A stretch of 64,000 bases of DNA from Plicaturopsis crispa FD-325 SS-3 (lineage: Eukaryota; Basidiomycota; Agaricomycetes; Amylocorticiales; Amylocorticiaceae). A program made the position numbers and the translations under genes. Below, in pieces: positions 21,701 to 31,132 of this stretch; positions within the stretch are counted from its first letter, which is position 1; every line of letters begins with the position of its first letter. Under the pieces are notes generated by a model, which did not search any database, was not told the DNA's origin, and worked only from the letters and a program-made list of their open reading frames with translations. Location: the NCBI GenBank assembly GCA_000827205.1, contig KN832558.1, forward strand, positions 1,892,889 to 1,956,888. Reading direction: 5' to 3'.

Positions 21701-24700
21701 CAGCAACAATGAAGGGTCTGTCAATGCTAGCTGATACTTTGAGAACTAGAGACAAACCTCAGTGTAAGACCCTTCTCTCCAACTTCCGTACGATCGCCGG
21801 CGTCAAACAGGGCCAAGTCCCTTTCCAGACCGCACTGATGGAGCACTACATACCACCAGCTCTACTATTTTTCTGTAAAGCACAATGGACAGACAGACCT
21901 TTGTTGTAGCGTTGTTCGTCGTAAGGGGCACCGAAAAGAATGTTTTCCTAAGAATTGATCAGTAAAGGGCAGTAGACATGAGCGATACCACTTACTCGGA
22001 TTGTCTCGTTCTGTACCCACGATTCTTGGGCGGCGTAAGCTACACCACCAGCCCGAGGTAGATTGTACCAGGAGTCTGGTGAATGGGCTATGAAGTGGAG
22101 TTCCCCTGGAGGTACATGGAGGTACATGGTGATGAGGAGCAGTTCTGCGACGACATCAGCTGGACTGCATACCGAGCAGGGCCATGAGAACACTCGTTTT
22201 CCCAGAACCTAATAGTTCAAGCATAAACCTTCACATGCTACGCCGCTGGAGACAAAGAAAACAGACCTGTAGGCCCAATGATGAGATTGATACCACCGCG
22301 CTTGAAGAGAAGACGGTCCTTGATTCGAAGGAGAAACCTGTGTTTCGAGGGCATAGGACTCCCAGCACTGTCGTTTGACCACGAAAATACAGCGTTACGG
22401 AACCCAATTTCGTGCCTACTGTATTGATCTTCTGGAACCAATTCCACGGGGTTCGTATTAGTGAACGCATCGAGGAGCTCAGTCTACGGTCATACATGAG
22501 CACTCGAAGGAGGGATACTCGGGAAGGACGTACGTCAGTCAAGAAATCGTCAACTCGGTCTATTGAGACTTTGGCTGGATGCAGAGGCCATAAGAACGAG
22601 GAAATGTTTAGTTGAAGGTGTAGAGTATTACCTTGGATCATAGAGGGTAGGAATGAAAAGAACCTCGAGAACGATTGCCGCAGGATGTCAAACACTACAG
22701 AGCACCTTCATATGTTTTCCTGCTTCACGAACAGGGCGGAAAGACTGACCAGCCATGGAAGAGAAGACAACGGATGCTGCACGAAGTCGTTAGCTATCCC
22801 ACTCCTAGAAAATGATACGCAACTTCGTACCAGTCAATTCACGTTTCATAAGGCCAGTCTACTTTACAGTCAGTAGTATGCTGCGTCATTGAGGTTGTAT
22901 GGAACCCACATATGTGCCGTACGTAGCAATCATAGTCACGATAGGAATAAGGCCACTGCAGCATGCATTAGCCTTCGAAGGATCTCAGGTAGAAAAGAGG
23001 CGTACTTCAGATTTTTCGTGACCAAATCCAACATCTTGCGCTTCCACAGCCAAGTCAGCTCGTCTTCCCGTTTTTCTGCGATGTCGCTCTTTGACTTAGT
23101 TTCCCAGCCAAAGAGTTTGATCATGCGTATAATGCTTATTGTCTCCGTCACAGTCTGCACTCGGGCATCCATCTGCAATGCATTCAGGATATAATGAACA
23201 GGCTGGTGCCGATACGACATACCTTCGCCATTCGGGCGCGTTGAACGCGTTGAGTGTGCTTGGCAACATATCCTGGAAGCGGGAACGAGAGGACGATCAC
23301 AGCAAGGCCTACAAACGCGCTACATGTCGGCCACGCGTAGATCAGGGCCTTGTGAGTTGCGATAAATGAGTGAGAGAACAAGCGCAAGCGCACCTCCAGC
23401 CAAGGATGGCGTAAAGAAATCCGATACTGAAAACCACTTGGAGAGGTACGTAGAAAACTGTCAAAGCGTAAGTACGACATTTATCTGGTCAGACTGGAAC
23501 CTTGCCACGAACATACGACCGGAAAATCCACAGCGCCGCCAATACTGCGTAAATCCGCCGATGCGAGAGTATTAATTTTGCCGACCAAGTTATCTGCCTT
23601 CTTTGCGGGTGCAACTGCGATGTTTTCCACGGGCTTCCCCTTATCTGCAGCAGAGGGAGTGGTAGCAACGGTGGATTCCGTTTCCGTTGTGCCTTCATCG
23701 CTGGGACTCGAGGGTTCTTCAGCATTGTCCGGGTTTATTGTCGATGTGTTCTCCGCATTGGATGATTCGGAGATGACAGTGGCCACAGGATTGGGTTCGT
23801 GCGTCTCGGCCTTCATACGAATACGAAGGGCGTGCTCAAAAATCAGTTGTGTGATAATTGCTTGCGACCGAACCAAAGATCTGGTCTACAGTTCCACGAC
23901 TATTTAGACCATGCACATTATATGGATTGAAATTAGGATACGTACCCCCAACCATGTGTACAAATCAAACGTGAAAGAGCTGAGAAGGGGTCCCAGGAAG
24001 AGCCACAAAATCCACACCCATGGGCGAACAACAGCGCCTTCGCCGCCAGTTTCGAGATAGCTGTAGCACGATATAAAGACAAGCATTGCATGAGCACAGA
24101 GGAGAGAGAGCACCCACTATAATATCCGATTGAGGCCCAGAGGACTAGTGAAACTAGTGAAAAGATTGACGGCGAGCGTAACAAACATTATCAAGAAATC
24201 ACGACCTAATCAATAAGGTCACGCCAACTCATGGTTTTGCAGTGGGAAGGACTCACGGAATGCTCTGAGGAGCCCCCACAGCATGTGAGGCCGTTTTCCG
24301 CCCGAGGCCAAAGGGTCCAGATGCTGGTTAGGGATATTAAAATGTGTTTCAAGGATACCAATAGCTAAGTATAATACCTGAAAGCTGGCGGAGACAAGAT
24401 TCTTCGCGTAGTCGTAGTCTGCCAGAGGAGGAAGCATATCGTAGCTGACATGCGGAACCCTGTTTGCTAGAAAGACAAGCGGATCCAGAAAGCTGTAAAA
24501 CACAAATGAGAGTGGTGAGGCGGTCTGCTCTGGATTGGGTTCCATGGGTTCCTAGATAATAGACGGCATTGGTATGAGCACCTTTGCGGGAGCGGTGAGC
24601 AGGCACTTACTGAAGCATTGACGGGAGTATATTTCCAGGGCATAGATAGCGGGATGACCGCGGCGACTAAGGTAAGTAAGACAGCTTTTGCCCATAAGAT

Positions 24701-25495
24701 GGGCCCTTCGGAGAGGTCCTCAGGACTCGATGTGAAAGTACCGAGCGGCCAGATATTGCGATAGAAGAAAATGCCCCACACTAGGCCAAGGAGTAGAACG
24801 AGATGTCTCGTAACTAGCTGCCTGACCTTCGGTCCCGCCAGCAGTGAACCGATGGCTAATATTGAAGCGTATGCCTAGGCAAAACTGGTCAGATCTGCTG
24901 CACGAGCGACGCGTCTGGTGTGCCCACATAGCTGATGGACGCGGCAGCATTCACGAGCCGTCTTTCAGGGTCCTTGTTCAGGCGTAAAGTGGCAAGTGAC
25001 AAGGCCAGAAGGACGATGCATCCGAGGAGTCTCGCAGCCAAGAATGCGAATCTGACCGGACCGCCGGCCTCCATCGTATATCGCCAACTTGAGAGGCCAG
25101 CGTGACGTGGAATTGGTACGCAGCTAATCTCGCTATTATGTGTTGCGTTGAGACGCAACTGGCGTATGAACGAAAATCCAAGTTGAGTCACGAGCAGGAT
25201 CGCGGAAACACCTGCAGCGTACGCCGGACTGAGGCTCAGTACACTGACGAGCATGTTAGCACAACTCATCATGTTGCGATATGAAGACATTGTGAAGAAA
25301 GCTCACTCGTTGCTCTGGGCAATCATTGAGGGCAACAGATGTACAACGTTGCACGCGCCGCTACCGCACACTGTGAGCGCTGACTCCAAAGAGTAGAATG
25401 GGGGTTGCAACCTGAAGACGAGACGATTGATCCACCCGCTCTACATACCACAACGGATAAGTATAAGTACGCCGTGATTCGTGTTCTGGCACCAT
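18723..25495 (-). CDS. Full-length ABCC (MRP-type) ABC transporter
   Basis: ATP-driven exporter of the MRP/ABCC class; fungal members (Ycf1, Ybt1, Bpt1, Yor1) move glutathione conjugates, bile acids or other organic anions, often into the vacuole. The first ATG (25495, [16 protein letters not shown]) leads into several N-terminal hydrophobic helices, suggesting a TMD0. Order then is TMD1, NBD1, TMD2, NBD2. NBD1: Walker A GPTGSGKTS (split by an intron), Q-loop [17 protein letters not shown], signature LSGGQ formed across an intron, Walker B ILLLDD, H-loop VTHNVSML. NBD2: Walker [32 protein letters not shown], signature NLSVGQRQ, Walker B KLLILDE, and the H-loop [16 protein letters not shown]. 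The NLDPF-type motif and the asymmetric NBDs are typical ABCC. Around 20 small introns are present. All catalytic motifs of both sites are intact. Substrate cannot be read from sequence. Confidence 0.9.
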
Positions 25496-26298
25496 AGTGG
25501 GCGAGAATAGGCCACCATCATCGCGCCGCGTCCATGACGGTGAGTGTTGGCCGCTTAGCGTCGGCTTTATAATCTCCTATAGCAGCGTCGAAACCTGTCG
25601 AAACGAAAAGTACAGTAATATTTTTGTCAACCTCGCGCGACGCGAGCTCGCTGGCGGAGCGCTCAGACTTATTGGACAAAGGCTTATAATAATTATTGGT
25701 CCGGACTCAAAGTATCTATGCTAGTCGCTTCCAGTTTGCAGCCAAGACGTACTATGTACGCGACGCTATGGACGATGGCGAGTATCCATTGTTGTCGGTT
25801 GGTGCGCGTAGGAGGCGTGTATCGCGATTGCACTGTTTCCGCTGCGAAATTAATACAGGCCGACTCGGAGCTGAGCACTGAGTAGTCTCAGACTCTCAGC
25901 GCCCAGCACGACCCTAGCACGACTAGCTATCTCATGTCCATGTGGCCTGATGAGCCTGATTGTTACATGAGAGCGGACCTGCACGGAGCTCATGAGCAAT
26001 GCACGCGGAGTCATAGCAAACACATGTACTTACATGCCCTGGACACAGCACGCCATGTCAGTATCACAGTCTTGATGGCGGTAGTCGTTGCGACTCCAAG
26101 GGATATGTATGCTGGAAGATCTAGGAAACACCTCCTGCACGTGTAAGGGAGGACGCAGACAGGGTGTGGTAGGGGTGCATGAACGCGTGAACGCGATGAA
26201 ATAAATACAGATACATTCCACACCCCAAGTAAGTCCAACATCTACGCCGTCAGTGAGAAAGGACAACACCTCTAAACGCGTATGTGCGTACACCCTTA
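25496..26298. other. ABC transporter promoter and G-alpha 3' flank; no gene recognised
   Basis: About 800 bases lie between the ABC transporter start and the G-alpha stop. Open frames are short on both strands (up to about 75 codons) with no recognisable product. The region just above the transporter is AT-rich with mixed GC-rich patches, but I could not name any regulatory element. Confidence 0.4.
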
Positions 26299-28430
26299 TT
26301 AGAGCGCTAACTGCGCCGACTTGAGGGCATTCCGCATGATACCTTCTTGTACTGCAACGCAAGGAGTTGAATCGCAATCAAGGTATGATAGGGAAAAGGC
26401 GGCTCACCATTTATGATAGTATCTCTAGTGGCCTCCGTGTCCTGAGAGAACATGAGTGGTTTGCGTGGACTAGACGCAGAGGAAGACGCACAATGACTGA
26501 TGTTAGATGTACAAAGAACGGCCTCCGTTTAGGGGAGTAATTTCTTAACGTGTCCTTGAACTTGGTCTTTAAATCTGTTTGTCCACCGCCCATTAATGAG
26601 AAAACACAGGCTCCGCAAGCGGAAGGAGAAGGAGCCTACAGTCCGTCAAGCTCTCTGCGGTGTTCGGCCGATCCTTATAGCTCGGAATAAATTCCCGTAT
26701 CTGTAACTTGCCGTCCCGCAGCTTGTGTTCGAGGAGATCAATTTTGTTGAGGAAGAGAATGAGCTGCACATCCGCGAGCAGCGGACTTGAGCAAACAGCT
26801 TTCCAGAGGAGTGTGCTGTCCTGCAGCCGATTCACGCGCTTGTCCTCCGCGAGGGCCTCGTTGAAGCAGGAGACCGGTGCAAGGAATATAATCGCATTCA
26901 CATTGTCAAAATACGGGAGCCACGCCGCTCGCTGCGTGGATTTGTCAGGTTGCGGTGCTTTCAGATGACTACTTCAACTCACGGTGGTGCGTGCGCCAGC
27001 AACATCGTACATATGCCACACGCGGCCATGCTCGCCTTCTATATGATGCCTGTAAGCCGTACGTTGCAATGCAAGATACAGTAGGCTTACTAAATTTGGG
27101 GTTGAATACATACTCCTGTACTCCCAGTGTGCGTAGGCGGGCGCGGACGACATCACCATCGGATGGCTCGTATGAGCTGTCAGCAATACGATCTACGTCA
27201 TTTAAAAAGCTACGAGTACGAAGTTAGCAACCAAACAGAAATCCCGCACGAAAGTCAGGAAACGCACAATCCGGGGCTCTCCTCCATTCTAATTTTCTGA
27301 GCAACGAGGGCTTTCCGGACGGCCGGATCGTTCCATAACCTCTTGATATCTTCTCGGCACCCTGCGATGACGTCCGCTGCCTCGTCCGTTTTTCGCTGAC
27401 GTGCGTTTCCAGTCATGCGTGGGCGGTCCCCGCCTGCACTAGGTGGTCGGTTAATGCCATTCCGCGACACAGTTACATCACCGCCCGATGCACTGCGCGG
27501 ACGGACCGCCTCGAGCGCCGTCTTCCATCCAACGCTAGATCGTATATAGAATTCGTGCGGGCGGCGGGCATTGATTCGCGAATCAAGGGGGGCCGGGTCG
27601 GGAAAAGGCGAAGCGGCGGGGGAAAACGTGCCAGAGACATCTGTCAACTCTGAAGAGGAGGAACCCAAGAGTACTTCAAGATCACGCTGAATCTGCTTGA
27701 GGGGACCTAATCGCAGCTTGAGGATCATGTGTTCGTCGCCGAGCCTTGCAGACTTCGTCGGCTGCATCATTTCGTCTACGGCGCTTGACTGCGCGCCGTT
27801 CGACGGTGGTGGGGATGCTTCGTGTGTTGCGTCCGTGTCCTCCGACGGCCTGAGGAGCGTATCAAGGTCATCCGGTGCTACAAGCGTCATTTCCGAGTGC
27901 GTAGCAGCATCGATACTGGTCAGCTGAGTATGAGAGGCGGTGTCTAGCTCGGCAGTGATGACATCTAGAATGCGATTCACAGAGCGCACAAGATTGAGGT
28001 AGACAACCGCGCGCCAGGCAGCGCGCTCTTCAAGCCACGCATCGCGCGCGTACGCTAACTGAAAATCTGCGCCATGATGGTTATCGTCGACGGCACATGC
28101 ATCACGAGAGGACACGGTGCGTACTTTTGATAGTGGTCGACTTCCCTGCCGAGGAACACGCATATCAGGCCTGAGAGCGCCCGCTATGTAGGAACGACGC
28201 GACGTACCACTCTCGCTTTGACCCAGGAGCAAGACCTTGATCGTCGACTTTTGTCTCTTCCGTAAAGCAGCTCTCTCGGAACCAATGCTGTCGTCGATTT
28301 GCTGGCTGACCTTCCGGGCGTCACGCTCGCGGCGCTCTCGATCTTCACGCGCGGCTGGCGACTCGTCTATAGGGGGTGCTAATGCTAGGGTGAGAGGGTC
28401 GGACTCGAAAGTGCTGAGCTGGAGTGCCAT
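26299..28430 (-). CDS. Atypical heterotrimeric G-protein alpha subunit with helical-domain insertion
   Basis: GTP-binding signalling subunit. G1 is GQSESGKSTT, assembled over an intron inside the P-loop; switch I is DVVRARLRTLGVQEYVF with the catalytic Arg and Mg-binding Thr kept; switch II is YDVAGARTT|RAAW instead of DVGGQRSERKKW, so the GTPase glutamine is Ala. G4 is FLNKIDLLEHKL; G5 reads HLTSVIDTEATRD where HFTCATDT is usual. The C-terminus, over two more introns, is IINGVQEGIMRNALKSAQLAL, the receptor-contacting helix form. About 200 extra residues, rich in Ser/Pro/Asp, sit in the helical domain between RSVNRILDVITAEL and DIKRLWNDPAVRKAL. The N-terminus (MALQLSTFESDPL) lacks the MGxxxS myristoylation signal. 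The reading frame is open across all exons, so it looks functional; Agaricomycetes are known to carry expanded divergent G-alpha sets. It may cycle GTP slowly. Confidence 0.92.
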
Positions 28431-28848
28431 GATGAAAGAGGAGAACGAGAAAGTGCCATATCCTCAAAGTATGCAGCGGTCTGCTTTCGGGCGCTATGGT
28501 GTCCATTTGATTGAACAGTGTCCGCGGCGTCGTGGCGCATCAAGCCCTATCAAATGGCAGACTGTCAGGTTCGTCACGGTTGGTTCAGTATATGTTGCGA
28601 TTTTGTTGCAGTCGGACTCTGGAGGGCTTGGGGATTGTAAAAATGCAGGACGTGTTGTACATAGAAAAAAATTAGCGACGCCTTGGTGCCTTACTCGAGT
28701 TGACTTTCTTGACTTCCTTTAAATTGTTCAACGTCCGAGGCCCCGAACAACGCACATTCTATGCGCAAGAAGTTGAACTCTCCACCTGAAGATCCGCAGT
28801 GCCAGCTCGAGGCGTTCCCCGTCCCACAGTCCAAAAAATGTTTCCATT
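28431..28848. promoter_or_regulatory. G-alpha upstream region
   Basis: About 420 bases between the G-alpha start and the tRNA 3' end. No gene is supported. A run of six A at 28833-28838 (T on the minus strand) is described with the tRNA. Confidence 0.4.
28833..28838 (-). terminator. RNA polymerase III T-run terminator of tRNA-Lys
   Basis: Six consecutive T on the minus strand, about ten bases past the tRNA 3' end. A T-run of this length is the usual Pol III stop signal. Confidence 0.75.
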
Positions 28849-28952
28849 AGCCCAACGCGAGGGTCGAACTCGCAGCCTTCAGATGGCGATCTACCCGACA
28901 AAGTCAAGACATCGTAAAAGTCTGACGCTCTAGCCGATTGAGCTAGTCGGGC
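28849..28952 (-). tRNA. tRNA-Lys (anticodon UUU) with about 30-nt intron
   Basis: A full cloverleaf can be drawn. The acceptor stem pairs GCCCGAC with GUUGGGC (one G-U pair). The D stem is GCUC/GAGC, the anticodon stem UCAGA/UCUGA with loop C-U-UUU-A-A, and the T stem GCGAG/CUCGC encloses UUCGACC. An intron of about 30 nt lies directly after position 37, the standard site in eukaryotic nuclear tRNA genes. The A box (TAGCTCAATCGG) and B box (GAGTTCGACCC) promoters are inside the gene. The discriminator base reads U, which is unusual for tRNA-Lys. Confidence 0.93.
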
Positions 28953-29397
28953 ATGTATAGAAGGTGGAGATGTAATACCATGACCGGGTGGTTCAAATCA
29001 AGCAGAGAACAGCCAGAATCGCAACTCGAATTTGGCAACGCGGCGCGTACTTTTAACGTCCAGTGTCCACGACGTCGAGTTACTACCATCGTGACGGTGC
29101 GTTATCTGTGGTGGTTTACATGCAAAACTCCTTTCACCAAACGAACAGTCTTTCGGACTCGTCATTAATTTTTGACATCTCGCAGAATTAACTTGTGTCA
29201 CCAAATGCAAGGGACCGAGAGAAGCGTCTCGAGTCAGTGCTTACGGGAGCACTCATAGCTGCGAACACGATGCCATGCTGAAGCACGGCCATCCCCAGTG
29301 TCACCACAAGACGTCTCAAGATACCAAGAAAAAATGTGATTATCTATCCGTGTTACGACGCCAGGACTTGTTGACGATTTATATGCGTATACAGAGA
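28953..29397. other. Intergenic between tRNA-Lys and acyltransferase
   Basis: About 445 bases, presumably the acyltransferase promoter. The acyltransferase frame stays open back to an ATG at 29275, which would add 41 residues without family character. No other element was recognised. Confidence 0.4.
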
Positions 29398-31064
29398 ATG
29401 ACTGTACTAGAGGTCGAGCTCAAATCTAGGGCTCGTCTATTCCCTTCGCCCCCATCCTGCATTGCCCACACCACGCCGTTGTCTATCGTCGATGCTACAG
29501 TCTCCCGTTTCACACCGACCTCAGCCGTTTGGTTCTATGATAGCCTCGCCGAGTCGCCGACCCAAGACGGTGTGCTGACTCCAGGCCAACTTACACGCGC
29601 CCTCGAGACTACTTTGCACGCGTACCCGCAGTGGGCTGGGCAGCTACACTGGGCCACGGCACCGTACGACGCGCAACAGGCTAAACGCGACCACACGACG
29701 CGCTTTGGGCGATTGGCCATCACGTACGGAGGCGAGTCTGACCCAGGCGTAGAGCTCGTCGTAGCGCACTCCCCGCGCATCCTGTCTGCCCTTGTCCCTA
29801 CTGCCGGCGAGCGCATGGCTGCGGGCATCTGGGACGCATCCCGCCTGCCGTTGTCGGAGCTTTTGCCCACGACCCCGCCCCTCGCGCTGCACAACCTCTC
29901 TGACTACACAGGGCTGCCGTGCATGATTGTGCAGCTCACGACGTTAGATTGTGGCGGAATCGCGATCGCGGTCGCACTGGCACATCCGCTCGCCGACGCG
30001 CAAAGCCTTCTTCAATTTATGCATGACTGGGCTGCTGTCAACCGTGCTCTCCGCGCACATGCATCTGCACCGGTGCTGTCCCCCGTCTTCGAACCGTCGC
30101 TGCTGGATCGCACCGCTGCTGGGAACATCGACGCCGCAGAATCAGATCCGAATATTATTGTGGACGCACGAATGCTACCCATACATCGGTACGACTGGTG
30201 GGCATCCGCTCGTGACTGTCCTTTTCCCACAAAAGCTACGCAGACTCCTTCGGCTCTACACGCAGTGTCGGTGGAGCCACTGGGCCCGCCACTACCGTGG
30301 GCGGAATGGGATGTTGCCGCCCCCGTTGACCACTATATGATATATTTCAGCGCAGACGAAGTGCGCCGAATATGGGAAGACGCGTCGCGTGAGACGTCGG
30401 TCCTTGTTAGTCGCCTTGATTCTCTGCTCGCACACATATGGACGCTCGTCATCCGCGCGCGGGGCCTCGAGAGCGACCCTGGCGACATGCACCTCGACGT
30501 CACCTTCGGCCTGCGCCCCCGGGTGTCCCCCGCACTCCCCGACGCCTTCCTCGGCTCGCCCCTCATGATAACGCACGTAACGACCACCGGCCTCGCCTCG
30601 TGCACATCTTCGCGCTCGCTGGGCACGCTCGCCGCGTCCATCCGCACGACGGTCGCCCAGTTTACCCCCACCGCTATATCCGCCGTTCTCCACGAACTCG
30701 CATACGAGCTCGCGCCGCAGCGCCGCTGGAATGCGTTCCTCGGCCGCCGGAACTCTATTGTCACATCCTGGCTGCGCCTCGGGATGTATGCGCTCGATTT
30801 TGGTGCGGGCAGCGCACCGAGGTATGCTGAGGCTGCTATGCCCAGTGTGGATGGATGCATACAGGTGCGATTGTCCTGTCTGCTTTTGCTACGCATCCCT
30901 ACTGATTAGCGGACAAATAGGTGATGGAAAGAGGGCCTGCGCAAGAGAACTCCGGTCACTGGTGCGAGGACGGTGTAAGCGTGTCCCTGCACCTCAAGGA
31001 GGATGTCATGCAGAATTTATTGAACGACCCGTTACTGAGGAGATATGCGTCGTCCGGAGTGTAG
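29398..31064 (+). CDS. BAHD-like acyltransferase (transferase family, HXXXD motif)
   Basis: CoA-dependent acyltransferase of the plant-like BAHD / trichothecene-acetyltransferase superfamily, which moves an acyl group from CoA to a hydroxyl or amine, usually in secondary metabolism. Exon 1 is 29398-30864 and exon 2 is 30921-31064, joined as CIQ|VMERGPAQENSGHWCEDGVS; total about 535 residues. The catalytic histidine lies in VALAHPLADAQSLLQF (HPLAD). The second family motif, normally DFGWG near the C-terminus, reads ALDFGAGSAPRYAEAAM, with Trp to Ala. Domain entry is seen as VWFYDSLAES and LETTLHAYPQWAGQLHW. There is no signal peptide, so it is likely cytosolic. It stands alone with no visible biosynthetic cluster, so substrate is open. 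The start is uncertain (29275, 29383 or 29398). Its stop is only 68 bases from the midasin stop. Confidence 0.88.
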
Positions 31065-31132
31065 AATAGATGAAATTATACAATTAATACAATACATTCT
31101 TGATGAGGATATATAAGAAAACATAGGATGAA

